A DNA stretch of 64,000 bases from contig NZ_SRYZ01000013.1 in the NCBI RefSeq assembly GCF_004793475.1, positions 22,076 through 86,075 on the forward strand, written 5' to 3'. How positions within the stretch are numbered: the first letter of the stretch is position 1; every line of letters starts with the position of its first letter. The notes below the pieces were generated by a model. It made no database searches. It was not told the origin of the DNA and saw nothing but the letters and a program-made list of their open reading frames with translations. Source of the DNA: Bacteroides muris (ex Afrizal et al. 2022) (GTDB lineage: Bacteria; Bacteroidota; Bacteroidia; Bacteroidales; Bacteroidaceae). The translations under genes and the position numbers were made by a program. This document shows positions 38,886-47,605 of this stretch, one piece after another.

Positions 38886-39815
38886 ATGGAAACCAAATCT
38901 ACGCTCTATAATGAGTTCCCTCTTTTTCTGAAGCGATATTTTTCCTATAAGGTACAGAAAATATCGCTGAATGCCGGTTTTACGTGCCCCAACCGGGATG
39001 GAAACAAAGGAGTCGGCGGTTGCACCTATTGTAACAACCAGACCTTCAACCCCGATTATTGCCGTACGGAGAAATCCATTACCCGTCAGCTGGAAGAGGG
39101 CAAGCAGTTCTTTGCGCACAAATATCCTGGTATGAAGTATCTCGCTTATTTCCAGGCTTATACCAATACGTATGGTGAGCTGGAAGACCTGAAGCGGAAA
39201 TACGAGGAGGCCTTGTCGGCAGATGGAGTGGTGGGGTTGGTTATCGGCACCCGTCCGGACTGTATGCCTGACAGCTTGCTGAACTATCTGGAAGAGATGA
39301 ACCGACATACATTCCTTTTAGTGGAGTACGGCATAGAGAGTACCGACGACAAGACGCTCTGCCGAATCAATCGCGGACATACTTTCTGTGCTACCGCTGA
39401 TGCGGTGGAAAGAACCGCTTCGCGTGGAATCCTGACCGGTGGACATGTCATCCTTGGACTGCCGGGCGAGACGCATGAAAGTATCGTTGCACAAGCCAGT
39501 GTGTTGTCCCGTCTGCCACTCACTACCTTGAAGATGCATCAGCTACAACTGATAAGGGACACCCGTATGGCTCTGGAGTATCGGCAGCATCCCGAAGATT
39601 TCCATCTGTTTAATGTGGAGGAATATATCGATCTCGTGATAGACTATGTCGAGCATTTGCGGCCGGACTTGGTGCTGGAGCGCTTCGTCTCCCAGTCTCC
39701 TAAGGATCTGCTCATTGCACCCGACTGGGGATTGAAAAATTATGAATTTAATCACCGGGTTCAAAAAAGAATGAAAGAACTCGGTGCATATCAGGGAAAG
39801 AAGTATGAAATGTGA
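38886..39815 (+). CDS. Radical SAM protein of the TIGR01212 (YhcC) family
   Basis: A 309-residue radical-SAM protein with the family's unusual spacing: Cys34-x11-Cys46-x2-Cys49 (CPNRDGNKGVGGCTYC). Further signatures are LAYFQAYTNTYGELEDLK and GTRPDCMPDSLL. The reaction is not established for the family; a tRNA or small-molecule modification role has been proposed. It is monocistronic or paired with the flavodiiron gene 61 bp downstream, though the latter has its own promoter. Confidence 0.88.
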   Translation: METKSTLYNEFPLFLKRYFSYKVQKISLNAGFTCPNRDGNKGVGGCTYCNNQTFNPDYCRTEKSITRQLEEGKQFFAHKYPGMKYLAYFQAYTNTYGELEDLKRKYEEALSADGVVGLVIGTRPDCMPDSLLNYLEEMNRHTFLLVEYGIESTDDKTLCRINRGHTFCATADAVERTASRGILTGGHVILGLPGETHESIVAQASVLSRLPLTTLKMHQLQLIRDTRMALEYRQHPEDFHLFNVEEYIDLVIDYVEHLRPDLVLERFVSQSPKDLLIAPDWGLKNYEFNHRVQKRMKELGAYQGKKYEM

Positions 39816-39826
39816 GAAAAAAGAAT

Positions 39827-39834
39827 TATTTTTG
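39827..39834 (+). promoter_or_regulatory. -7 element (TATTTTTG) of the flavodiiron gene
   Basis: TATTTTTG fits TAnnTTTG and lies about 42 bp upstream of the flavodiiron start codon. No -33 element at normal spacing is seen. Confidence 0.5.
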
Positions 39835-39876
39835 CCGCAACTTTAAATGTGGAATCAATCTAAATAAAGAATAGTT

Positions 39877-41076
39877 ATGAACCCAAAAACAATGATAAAG
39901 GGAAAAATCCACTATGTGGGAGTGAATGACCGCAATAAGCATTTGTTCGAAGGCATGTGGCCGTTACCGTATGGAGTTTCCTACAACTCTTACTTGATAG
40001 ACGATGAAACGGTCGCCCTGGTCGATACGGTAGACGCCTGCTATTTCGAGGTATACCTACGCAAAATAAAGAGCATCATTGGTGAGCGTCCCATTCAATA
40101 TCTTATCATCAATCATATGGAGCCGGACCATTCGGGTTCCATCCGTCTGATAAAGCAGCATTATCCGGACATCGTCATCGTGGGCAACAAGCAGACTTTC
40201 GGCATGATTGAAGGTTTTTATGGCGTGACGGGCGAGCAGTATATGGTGAAGGACGAGGATTTTCTGGCTTTGGGGCATCATAAACTCCGTTTCTATATGA
40301 CTCCGATGGTGCACTGGCCCGAAACGATGATGACTTTTGACGAAACGGAAGGAGTCCTTTTCGCTGGTGACGGTTTCGGCTGTTTCGGCACTGTGGACGG
40401 AGGTTTCCTCGATACGCGCATCAATCTGGACAGATATTGGGAGGAAATGGTACGTTATTATTCCAACATCGTGGGTAAATATGGTTCTCCGGTGCAGAAA
40501 GCGCTGGCCAAGCTGGGCGGTCTGCCCATCTCCACCATTTGCTCTACGCACGGGCCGGTATGGACAGAAAATATATCCAAGGTTATCGGCATCTACGACA
40601 AGCTGAGCCGCTACGCCGCTGACGAAGGTGTGGTCATTGTTTACGGCTCCATGTACGGCAACACGGAACAGATGGCGGAAGCCATTGCGGCGGAACTTTC
40701 AGCACAAGGCATCAAGAACATCGTGATGCACAATGTGAGCAAGAGCAATCCTTCTTATATCATTGCCGATATCTTCAAGTATCGCGGACTTATTATTGGC
40801 AGTCCCACATACAGCAACCAGATTTATCCTGAGATAGAATCCTTGCTTTCCAAAATTCTGGTACGCGAAGTGAAGGGACGTTATCTGGGATACTTCGGCT
40901 CCTTCTGCTGGGCGGGTGCTGCCGTGAAGCGTATGAACGAGTTTGCCGAAAAGAGCAAGTTCGAGATTGTGGGCGACCCGGTAGAGATGAAGCAGGCCAT
41001 GAAGGACATTACTTACGAACAATGTGAAAATCTGGCACGTGCCATGGCGGAGCGTTTGAAGAAGGATAGGAAGTGA
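39877..41076 (+). CDS. Flavodiiron protein (FprA type)
   Basis: A 399-residue A-type flavoprotein that reduces oxygen or nitric oxide to harmless products, protecting an anaerobe. The metallo-beta-lactamase-like diiron domain shows His80-x-Glu82-x-Asp84-His85 (NHMEPDHSGS), further ligands in MVHWPETMM and AGDGFGCFG, and the His in CSTHGPVW. The flavodoxin domain begins about residue 255 with the FMN loop YGSMYGNTEQMAEAI. The order and length are those of a minimal two-domain enzyme. Confidence 0.93.
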   Translation: MNPKTMIKGKIHYVGVNDRNKHLFEGMWPLPYGVSYNSYLIDDETVALVDTVDACYFEVYLRKIKSIIGERPIQYLIINHMEPDHSGSIRLIKQHYPDIVIVGNKQTFGMIEGFYGVTGEQYMVKDEDFLALGHHKLRFYMTPMVHWPETMMTFDETEGVLFAGDGFGCFGTVDGGFLDTRINLDRYWEEMVRYYSNIVGKYGSPVQKALAKLGGLPISTICSTHGPVWTENISKVIGIYDKLSRYAADEGVVIVYGSMYGNTEQMAEAIAAELSAQGIKNIVMHNVSKSNPSYIIADIFKYRGLIIGSPTYSNQIYPEIESLLSKILVREVKGRYLGYFGSFCWAGAAVKRMNEFAEKSKFEIVGDPVEMKQAMKDITYEQCENLARAMAERLKKDRK

Positions 41077-41131
41077 CAAAAATTAAAATAGAGAGTTACC
41101 CCTAATTTATTAACCTAATAAAACAATCACA

Positions 41132-41944
41132 ATGAGACTAATCATTCAACCGGATTATCAATCCGTGTCAAAGTGGGCGGCACATTATGTAGCTGCCAAG
41201 ATTAAGGCCGCTAATCCGACGCCTGAAAAACCGTTTGTGTTGGGATGTCCCACCGGCTCTTCTCCGCTGGGCATGTACAAGGAACTTATCGACCTGAACA
41301 AGAAAGGCATCGTGTCTTTCCAGAACGTAGTGACTTTCAATATGGACGAGTATGTAGGTTTGCCCAAGGAACATCCCGAAAGCTACTATTCCTTCATGTG
41401 GAACAACTTCTTCAGCCATATAGACATCAAGCCGGAGAACACCAATATCCTGAACGGCAACGCTGCTGATCTGGATGCCGAGTGTGCACGCTATGAAGAG
41501 AAAATCAAGTCCTACGGTGGCATCGACCTCTTCATGGGCGGTATCGGCCCCGACGGACATATCGCTTTCAACGAGCCGGGTTCTTCTCTTTCGTCACGCA
41601 CCCGTCAGAAGACATTGACTACCGATACCATCATTGCCAATTCCCGTTTCTTCGACAATGACGTGAACAAGGTACCCAAGACTGCCCTGACCGTCGGTGT
41701 GGGTACTGTGCTCAGCGCCCGCGAGGTGATGATTATCGTAAACGGACACAACAAGGCACGTGCCCTCTATCATGCAGTCGAGGGACCTGTGATGCAGATG
41801 TGGACTATCAGCGCGTTGCAGATGCACGAAAAGGGAATCATTGTTGCTGATGACGCTGCTACCGATGAATTGAAAGTGGGTACTTACCGCTATTTTAAAG
41901 ATATTGAGGCGGAGCATCTGGATGCGGAAAGCTTGCTGAAGTAA
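41132..41944 (+). CDS. nagB: Glucosamine-6-phosphate deaminase
   Basis: Converts glucosamine-6-phosphate to fructose-6-phosphate and ammonia. The 270 residues match the hexameric NagB family: [16 protein letters not shown] (phosphate binding), [21 protein letters not shown] with the catalytic Asp, [17 protein letters not shown], and the helix [18 protein letters not shown]. It follows the flavodiiron gene by 55 bp and ends before a strong hairpin. Confidence 0.95.
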   Translation: MRLIIQPDYQSVSKWAAHYVAAKIKAANPTPEKPFVLGCPTGSSPLGMYKELIDLNKKGIVSFQNVVTFNMDEYVGLPKEHPESYYSFMWNNFFSHIDIKPENTNILNGNAADLDAECARYEEKIKSYGGIDLFMGGIGPDGHIAFNEPGSSLSSRTRQKTLTTDTIIANSRFFDNDVNKVPKTALTVGVGTVLSAREVMIIVNGHNKARALYHAVEGPVMQMWTISALQMHEKGIIVADDAATDELKVGTYRYFKDIEAEHLDAESLLK

Positions 41945-41956
41945 GCAGATAGCTGA

Positions 41957-42024
41957 TGACTAATAGAAAGGCGCATTGACAGCTTGACTCAAGTCTTACT
42001 GCCAATGCGCCTTTCTATTAGTCA
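41957..42024 (+). terminator. Strong hairpin terminator after nagB
   Basis: TGACTAATAGAAAGGCGCATTG pairs over 22 bp with its exact complement at 42003-42024, and a run of seven T follows at 42034-42040. The T run adjoins a run of eight G (42041-42048), which marks the left edge of the repetitive region. Confidence 0.8.
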
Positions 42025-42093
42025 CCATGGTTGTTTTTTTGGGGGGGGACGAATACTGAATAAAATTAAACGGACTCTAAATGTGAAAAAACA

Positions 42094-42165
42094 ATGAAAA
42101 AGAAAATGTTATTTATGACTCTGTTTTTGGTGACGGCAGTAACTTCCTTTCAAAAGATAATAGCT
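42094..42165 (+). pseudogene. 5' remnant of a NIEALA-type peptide gene
   Basis: The sequence MKKKMLFMTLFLVTAVTSFQ is the signal-peptide part of the NIEALA peptides found at 45666 and 47975. After SFQ the leader and mature peptide are missing and the frame runs on into the lipoprotein gene at 42166. The upstream ATG that adds MWKT in other copies is here followed at once by TGA (ATGTGA at 42082), which shows that the second ATG is the real start in this family. Confidence 0.65.
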
Positions 42166-43236
42166 ATGCGGAACCTCATCGGCCTGTTCTTTCTGTCTGT
42201 AGCTTTGGCTGCATGTACCTCTGCTCCCCGTAATGAAGTATTGTCTTATACGGACTTTCCCCGTACATTGGAGCTGAAGGGAAGAACGCTTCCGCTGGAT
42301 ACCGCCCTATTCCGTTATCCTTTCCGCATTCGTGTGCAGGGAGACCGGGCAGTTGTGCTCGATTTGCATGGCGAGGACTGTTTCTGCCATGCTTTCAGCT
42401 ATCCAGCTTTCTGCCCCCTTTCCTCTTTCGGCAGGCGTGGCGAAGCTCCCGGCGAGCAACTTTCCGCTGAAAATGTCCGATGGAGCGGCGATGGTTTGTG
42501 GATTCTCGATTCCAATAAGTCCGAATTGATCCGGTTTGGTTGTGCCCTATCCGGTGATTCATTGTCGCGTCAGGAATCGGTGAACCTAGATAAGGATATT
42601 CTCCGCGCCCTGGACTTTGTGGCGATGGATGATTCCACTTTCATCATTCCCGACTATTCGGGCGACAGTCGCTTCTGTCTGGTGAACCGGCAGGGCAGTC
42701 TGTTGCATAAACTGGGTGGAATCCCTTCTTCCAACGAGGACGCTTTAAAGAATGCCCGTCCGGCACTGGCGCAGGCATGGCGCAGCTTCATCGATTACAA
42801 TTCTCGTAACGGTGTCTTGGCAGCGGTGACACAGTTTGGCGAGGTGCTCGAAATCTATCATCTGAAAGACAGCACCCGCACAGTGTACATTGGTCCTCAC
42901 GGTGAGCCGGAGTTCAAAATTTCCCAGGGCTATGGTATCCCTACCAGCATCATGGGATTCAGCGATGTTCAGGTAACAGACAGCGCCATCTATGCCGTGT
43001 TCCACGGACGTTCTTTCAAGGAGATGGCACAGAATGCCCGGCAAGGCATCCATGTGGATGGCGGTCAATACATTTATGTGTTTAGCTTGAAGGGCGAACC
43101 GCTCTGTAGCTATGTGCTTGACCATTTTGTTAATGGCATCTCTGTGGATGAGCAGCAAGGCATCATCCTTGCTACGGATGTGAACAAGGACGAACCTGTC
43201 ATAGAGTATCGCCCTCTTCATCGACTTTTCCGATGA
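42166..43236 (+). CDS. BF3164-type six-bladed beta-propeller lipoprotein
   Basis: A lipoprotein of 356 residues. The start at 42166 (MRNLIGLFFLSVALAACTSA) gives a clean signal peptide with lipobox LAAC; the frame is open upstream only because of a fused relic. Propeller-type repeats carry the shared motif SSFGRRGEAPGEQ near residue 90 and later LKDSTRTVYIGPHGEPEFK. It ends with ATDVNKDEPVIEY. It resembles the gene at 53476 closely and belongs to the family called BF3164 in B. fragilis. Its GC content is higher than that of most propeller genes in this array. Ligand unknown. Lipid anchoring is predicted; which membrane is not. Confidence 0.75.
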   Translation: MRNLIGLFFLSVALAACTSAPRNEVLSYTDFPRTLELKGRTLPLDTALFRYPFRIRVQGDRAVVLDLHGEDCFCHAFSYPAFCPLSSFGRRGEAPGEQLSAENVRWSGDGLWILDSNKSELIRFGCALSGDSLSRQESVNLDKDILRALDFVAMDDSTFIIPDYSGDSRFCLVNRQGSLLHKLGGIPSSNEDALKNARPALAQAWRSFIDYNSRNGVLAAVTQFGEVLEIYHLKDSTRTVYIGPHGEPEFKISQGYGIPTSIMGFSDVQVTDSAIYAVFHGRSFKEMAQNARQGIHVDGGQYIYVFSLKGEPLCSYVLDHFVNGISVDEQQGIILATDVNKDEPVIEYRPLHRLFR

Positions 43237-43244
43237 AACCGGTT

Positions 43245-44132
43245 TTATAGTTTATTGATTTCCTCTACTTTCAATCCACTGCATCGCGCAATGACATCAA
43301 CAGGAATGCCTTCCGCTTTCATTCTCAAGGCCATCTCTCGTTTTCCTTCTTCTTTTCCTTCTTTCCTTCCCACGGCTCTCCCTTCTTCTCTTCCTTCTTC
43401 TCTTCCTTCGGCACGTTCTGTATTGATATTGTCTCTCAGAATCACTACATTGTCCAGGTGCCTGTAATAAGCTTTGAGCTCATCTTTTTTCAATTTGTCC
43501 AGCTTCAGGCGTTCCCTGGCTTCGGGCAGGCCCGGGGCGGTCGCATCTTCGGGGATTTCGCCGGTGTTCAGGAAGTAGATCCATTGCTCGAGGGGTACTT
43601 TTGACCATCGGTTGAAGTCGTTCACCTTCAGGATGTAGTATTCGGGGTAGAGTTGGCTCACTTCGCTGACCTTGAACGTCTGCCTTTGGAAAGGCGAGAG
43701 CTGCAGTAGCTCGTTGTTGTGCATTCCTCGGAACTCCGTTTTCCCTTGATAGACAAAGTCCGTACCGCTTCCCAGTGCGAAGTAAACGATGTTTATGCTG
43801 TATATCTTTCTGATTTTCTCGTATCCTTCCCCCCGGTTGATGTACTCGGTCACCAGCTTGGAAGTTCCGAACAGCATCCTTTGGAAGTAGGCATATTCGT
43901 TGTTGTTCTGTATCTCGAAGAGAATCAGTTCCCCCTTCTCGTCTTCTGCCAGCAAGTCCACCCGGTTGTACTTGTCATACTCGCTTTCCTGGTTGCTTTC
44001 GCTCTCCAGCAGCCGCTTGATGGTTATTTTCTCTTTCAGCAGTGTTGTCATGAGCCCTTCGAGCACGGCAAAGTTTGCTTTGTCGCGCAGCAGCCGTTTC
44101 ATGGCCCAGTCAAAACGGATATAGTTGGACAT
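43245..44132 (-). CDS. Rpn/PDDEXK-family putative transposase nuclease
   Basis: A 295-residue protein of the PD-(D/E)XK nuclease family transposase group (Rpn-like; PDDEXK_2). The start SNYIRFDWAMKRLLRDKANFAVLEGL is typical, and the nuclease core is RVDLLAEDEKGELILFEIQ (D..ExQ). Near the C-terminus lies a charged repeat of the type EGREEGREEGR (about 243-266), encoded by TTCTTCTCTTCCTTC-like DNA. Rpn proteins are known to promote RecA-independent recombination in E. coli. It is convergent with the propeller gene and sits at the edge of a heavily recombined region. Confidence 0.85.
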   Translation of the reverse strand: MSNYIRFDWAMKRLLRDKANFAVLEGLMTTLLKEKITIKRLLESESNQESEYDKYNRVDLLAEDEKGELILFEIQNNNEYAYFQRMLFGTSKLVTEYINRGEGYEKIRKIYSINIVYFALGSGTDFVYQGKTEFRGMHNNELLQLSPFQRQTFKVSEVSQLYPEYYILKVNDFNRWSKVPLEQWIYFLNTGEIPEDATAPGLPEARERLKLDKLKKDELKAYYRHLDNVVILRDNINTERAEGREEGREEGRAVGRKEGKEEGKREMALRMKAEGIPVDVIARCSGLKVEEINKL

Positions 44133-44432
44133 GGTTCTGTTTTTTTAATTCGCGGTTCAATACTGTTCGGCTATATACAGCCTGTTGCAAAGTAAAGAAT
44201 TAAAATCCTAATAGACAAGGAAGAGGGGAGTAAACTTGAGTTAAATATACTTCAGTTGGAGTTTTAGAGGGTAAGTCCCGTTGCCTATGCTGTCGGAAGT
44301 GTGGCTTTTGCTTCCCGGCTGCGGGTACTTTTTTTCTTGGGAGGAGTGTGAAATTCATGCTTGCTGTTTTTTAAAGGATTAGGAATAAATGCTTAACTTT
44401 GTGACCGAAAACAGTTTATCCATGAACCGACC
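44133..44432. other. 300-bp gap with the promoter of regulator 1
   Basis: No gene is seen. A -7 element TAACTTTG at 44394-44401 lies about 31 bp upstream of the regulator start. The rest is unremarkable, apart from A/T-rich sequence near 44200 that may hold the promoter of the Rpn-like gene. Confidence 0.5.
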
Positions 44433-45521
44433 ATGAAAAAAGAATATTGGCAGCTGCTATTGATATACGCGTTTATAGGCATTGTGGCGGCGGGAGTCAC
44501 CGGCTGGTTTCTGTATCAGTACCGGCTGGAATACTGGCAGACACAGGCGCGTGATGCCTTTCGTTCGGCTTTGCAGGAAGAGACGCAGAAATGGAAGGGT
44601 ATTCCTATGTATCTTCATCTGTCAGGTGGCTTTCGATTGCCGGATGACTCTACTGACATTAAGAAGGAACCAATCAAGCTTTTGCTGACAAGCGAATATG
44701 GCCAGAAAGAATTTTGGGTTCCTTATGAGAAACACGCCCGTAATATGGAACGGTCTCGTGATACGAGAGGAGCCCATTCTTATCTCCTGCATGTCTCTCC
44801 TCTGAGTGCCGATTCATTGAATCTGTTCTGGAAGAACCGGTTGGCTGCGATGGGATTTCCCGGAACAACGGCTGTGCGCATTTCTGTGTCCGACTGGCAA
44901 GAGCACGAGTCTTATACTTACTCCGAAGATTCCCTTTATTTGTCGGAATCGGATAGCTTGTTCACTTATTATTTAGGACTTCGATGTGAAGTCGGCATGA
45001 CCGGCTACCTTTATCATTCCTGGTGGATGGTTCTTTCCCGGAAAGACAAGGTCTTGTTGGCAGTTTTGGTGGCTTCCTGCATACTCTTGTTTTTTATACA
45101 GGAGTATGTGAGTAAAGTCTATCATCGTTTATTCGTCAAGGAAAAGCACATCGTGGTAGAAAAGGAGGTTCCGGTAGTTGCCGGTCACGGGAATCCTTCA
45201 CATATTTATCAGTTGGAAGCAGGTGTATATTTTGATGCTGCTTCCCGCTTGCTGAAGAGGGGGGATGATGTTGTAAATTTGCCTCCACTGCTTGCCCGGT
45301 TGCTGCAAGGCTTTTTGGATGCTGAAGATAATAGGCTGTCCAATGATGAAATCCTGCATTTATTGTGGCCGGATGGTAGTGGTAGCTCGAATAAAATGTA
45401 TCAGAATATAAGAAGATTGCGTGACTGTCTGTCGCTGGTCTCCTGTTGTATCATTGAGCGTGGAAATTTTACTTATCAGTTGAAAATCCCCTATTTCATC
45501 GAGGGGAATGCCGGAGAATAG
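44433..45521 (+). CDS. ToxR-like membrane regulator 1 (sensor plus winged helix)
   Basis: A 362-residue protein with one membrane helix at about residues 7-28, a periplasmic domain (about 30-205), a second helix at 207-226 (VLLAVLVASCILLFFIQEYV), a charged linker, and a C-terminal winged-helix domain of the OmpR/PhoB type (about 260-355). Helix signatures are NRLSNDEILHLLWP and MYQNIRRLRDCLSLV. There is no receiver or kinase, so it is a one-component membrane regulator. The topology (both ends inside, sensor outside) is inferred. It lies just upstream of a 10-bp-phased dyad and a NIEALA peptide gene, its probable target. Confidence 0.7.
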   Translation: MKKEYWQLLLIYAFIGIVAAGVTGWFLYQYRLEYWQTQARDAFRSALQEETQKWKGIPMYLHLSGGFRLPDDSTDIKKEPIKLLLTSEYGQKEFWVPYEKHARNMERSRDTRGAHSYLLHVSPLSADSLNLFWKNRLAAMGFPGTTAVRISVSDWQEHESYTYSEDSLYLSESDSLFTYYLGLRCEVGMTGYLYHSWWMVLSRKDKVLLAVLVASCILLFFIQEYVSKVYHRLFVKEKHIVVEKEVPVVAGHGNPSHIYQLEAGVYFDAASRLLKRGDDVVNLPPLLARLLQGFLDAEDNRLSNDEILHLLWPDGSGSSNKMYQNIRRLRDCLSLVSCCIIERGNFTYQLKIPYFIEGNAGE

Positions 45522-45536
45522 TATCCTACTCACAAT

Positions 45537-45587
45537 CTTATAATTTCTTATATTCCTTGTTCTTTCCCGAATATAAGACATTGTAAG
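45537..45587. promoter_or_regulatory. Operator-like dyad of 10-bp-spaced CTTATA words
   Basis: CTTATA at 45537 and 45547 faces TATAAG at 45572 and TGTAAG at 45582; each pair is spaced exactly 10 bp. The last word ends 8 bp upstream of the -33 element. Tandem words at helical-turn spacing are how OmpR/PhoB-type winged helices bind. Binding by regulator 1, encoded just upstream, is inferred. Confidence 0.55.
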
Positions 45588-45595
45588 GCCGGAAA

Positions 45596-45628
45596 TTTGG
45601 ATATGACTTTTGTTTTCCATTAACTTTA
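45596..45628 (+). promoter_or_regulatory. Promoter of NIEALA peptide 1
   Basis: TTTG (45596-45599), a 21-bp spacer, then TAACTTTA (45621-45628), one base off the TAnnTTTG consensus. The arrangement is repeated unchanged at two other places in the window, which supports its function. Confidence 0.6.
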
Positions 45629-45665
45629 TCCTATCATTCAAAATAAATACTAAATGTGGAAAACA

Positions 45666-45887
45666 ATGAAAAAGAAAATTCTATTTATTGCTTTATTTTT
45701 GGCGGCAGTAGCCGCTTCCTTTCAATGGAGTGTTGAACACGAAAACCTGGATAGCCTGATGTTGGAAAACATAGAAGCTTTGGCATCAGGTGAGGGGCAC
45801 GTAAATATCAGTTGTTTTGGCCTTGGTTCCGTGGATTGTCCGAGTTCCCATGTGAAAGTGTATTTAGTACAAGAAGGAGGTTATTAG
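45666..45887 (+). CDS. NIEALA-leader peptide 1
   Basis: A 73-residue peptide precursor. The hydrophobic signal (KKKILFIALFLAAVAASFQ) is followed by LDSLMLENIEALASGE, matching the NVEALA family (Pfam PF14055), and a short tail, HVNISCFGLGSVDCP then SSHVKVYLVQEGGY, with two cysteines. The second ATG is taken as the start because a decayed copy at 42082 has a stop directly after the first. An exported, processed peptide is inferred. The tail is nearly the same in the copy at 47975. It is upstream of a leader repeat and an NVEALA gene. Confidence 0.7.
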   Translation: MKKKILFIALFLAAVAASFQWSVEHENLDSLMLENIEALASGEGHVNISCFGLGSVDCPSSHVKVYLVQEGGY

Positions 45888-45911
45888 GAAAAAGGAATAT
45901 GAATATGAAAA

Positions 45912-46066
45912 GGGCTGGAGAAGAGCGGACGGTAGACGTTTTGTTGCCACTTTACGAACCCGTCCGTTCCGTACCCCACCCCGGAAAGGAGGTTTCGGCA
46001 AAGATAACGATTTAAATTGAACGGGCAATATGTTTGCTTCTTCCGTTGAAAGGATAGATACGGAAA
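45912..46066 (+). repeat. Peptide leader repeat, copy 1
   Basis: A block of about 155 bp found six times before NVEALA genes. It begins GGGCTGGAGA and ends GATAGATACGGAA. Internal dyads include GGAGCGGACGG with CCGTCCGTTCC (stem of 11 with one G-U), and TTTCCGT with ACGGAA. The peptide ATG follows about 40 bp after the block. Probably a structured 5' leader and/or promoter. Confidence 0.75.
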
Positions 46067-46108
46067 TAGATAAGAATTAAAAAGAATAAATTTGAAAGTA
46101 GAAAAACA

Positions 46109-46336
46109 ATGAGAAAGAAGATTATGAAAGTTGCATTTGTTGCCGTATTTGCAGCTGTGGCAGGATATGGAGTTTATATGAATCAGAGAACAGAAGCAAT
46201 GTCGGATTTGATGCTGGCTAATGTGGAGGCGTTGGCAAGTGGGGAATCTGATTATAATAGCAAAGTGTGGGAACGTTACTATCGCCCTGAAGGGGATGGA
46301 TATAATTGTACTAAAACAGGAAATGAGACGTGTTGA
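46109..46336 (+). CDS. NVEALA-leader peptide 2
   Basis: A 75-residue precursor. It has a basic start and hydrophobic segment (KVAFVAVFAAVAGYGVYMNQ), then MSDLMLANVEALASGESD (family PF14055) and a tail of about 28 residues rich in Tyr, Lys and Glu (KVWERYYRPEGDGYNC) with two cysteines (CTKTGNETC). The tail resembles no other in the window. It follows leader repeat copy 1 by 43 bp and precedes a propeller lipoprotein, with a hairpin between them. Export and cleavage after the leader are inferred. Confidence 0.7.
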   Translation: MRKKIMKVAFVAVFAAVAGYGVYMNQRTEAMSDLMLANVEALASGESDYNSKVWERYYRPEGDGYNCTKTGNETC

Positions 46337-46375
46337 AAAAATATAGTTTTTCCTGAATTGTAATGTAAGAAATGA

Positions 46376-46410
46376 GATGATAGCTTTTCATACATTGTTA
46401 AGCTATCATC
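46376..46410 (+). terminator. Intercistronic hairpin, peptide to propeller
   Basis: GATGATAGCTT (46376-46386) pairs perfectly with AAGCTATCATC (46400-46410) between the peptide and propeller genes. It could reduce read-through or stabilise the peptide mRNA. Confidence 0.6.
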
Positions 46411-46434
46411 GTCCTTCCTATTCATGTAAATTTA

Positions 46435-47598
46435 ATGTTGAAGATGATAAAATCGCTTATTTGCATTTATTTTGCAGGCCTTATATGTTTATTGATGGGT
46501 TGTAGTAGACCTAATGTAGTGAGTAGTACAGCCGCAGAGGTTATTGATTTTGGAAATTTGAAATCGGTAAATGCTGCAGAGTTGATTTCGGTATGTTCTT
46601 ATGTTGCATTGGAATCCTCGGAAAATTCATTAGTGGGTAATATCGGTCAAATAGAAATCTGTGGCAATCGCATATACATACTTGATAACAAGATGAATAC
46701 ATTTAATGTGTTTGGCATGGATGGAAAATTTGTTATGAAGTTAGAAGGTCATGGAAATGGACCGGGAGAGTTTATATCTCCTCATTCTTTTTGGATTGAC
46801 AAGCATGGGCATGTTCTGATTTTGGATAGACAGTTGAATAGGTTGTTGAAATATCGCTTGACTGATTTGAAATATATCGGTGATGTAACGCTTCCCGCGC
46901 CTTCACCGTTGTCTTTTGCTGCAATGCAAGATTCAGGAATGTATATATATTATTATCCTTTGAGGCAAAATGATGTCTTTTCTGGTAAACAGTTTGTTGT
47001 GGCTAATGAAAAAGGGGACGTAGTCCGTACATTTTATGACGCTCCGCTAACGGGGAAAATACTTCATGGTTGTCCTGCTAATTTTTATATGTTTAATGAG
47101 AGTTTGAGGGTTTATCCTTACTTCAGCAATCAGGTATATGAATTGAGCGGGAATTCTTTTGATGCTTGTTATGAATTCTCTTGGGGAAAACAGAAATTCC
47201 CTCCTTTGGAATTGTTCCAAAAACATGATACTTCAGGAGATGTGATGAAGGAAATATTGACAGGTGAGAATGATTGGATTAGACTTCTTTATGTGTATGA
47301 AACCAATCAAATGTTGGTTGTGAAGTATTATATAAAGAGAGATTTGTATTTATCAATCCGGGATAAAAAAGAGAATAGAACAGTTAATGTTAAAAGTGAT
47401 ATGATTGTTGATGATTTAGGACTTGGCGGAAGATTTCCCTTGCCTATGGCTGTTTGTGACGGTCTATTCGTGGGTGCCATTACTCCATTTGATGTTGTCA
47501 AGGAAGATGTCCAAGATAAGCGTCTGGAGGATTTGTTGGATAGCAAATCAGAGGAAAGTAATCCCATTCTCGTTTTTTATCGCTATTTGACAATATGA
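46435..47598 (+). CDS. Six-bladed beta-propeller lipoprotein (DUF5128-like), module 1
   Basis: A 387-residue lipoprotein with signal ICIYFAGLICLLMGC (lipobox LMGC). Start 46435 or the ATG three codons on. Propeller-type beta repeats carry the array-wide motif EGHGNGPGEFI near residue 115 and then VLILDRQLNRLLKY. The C-terminus NPILVFYRYLTI departs from the family ending (NPIL-x-x-x-Y-L-K) because the last codons run into DNA copied from another propeller gene and then a regulator fragment. The body appears intact. Its peptide partner would be the NVEALA peptide at 46109. Confidence 0.7.
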   Translation: MLKMIKSLICIYFAGLICLLMGCSRPNVVSSTAAEVIDFGNLKSVNAAELISVCSYVALESSENSLVGNIGQIEICGNRIYILDNKMNTFNVFGMDGKFVMKLEGHGNGPGEFISPHSFWIDKHGHVLILDRQLNRLLKYRLTDLKYIGDVTLPAPSPLSFAAMQDSGMYIYYYPLRQNDVFSGKQFVVANEKGDVVRTFYDAPLTGKILHGCPANFYMFNESLRVYPYFSNQVYELSGNSFDACYEFSWGKQKFPPLELFQKHDTSGDVMKEILTGENDWIRLLYVYETNQMLVVKYYIKRDLYLSIRDKKENRTVNVKSDMIVDDLGLGGRFPLPMAVCDGLFVGAITPFDVVKEDVQDKRLEDLLDSKSEESNPILVFYRYLTI

Positions 47599-47605
47599 AG
47601 CGTGA

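Noticed and set aside
45654..45887. NIEALA peptide start at the first ATG (MWKT...)
   Set aside because: In the related copy at 42082 that ATG is followed directly by TGA while the second ATG keeps the signal peptide, so the second ATG is taken as the start.
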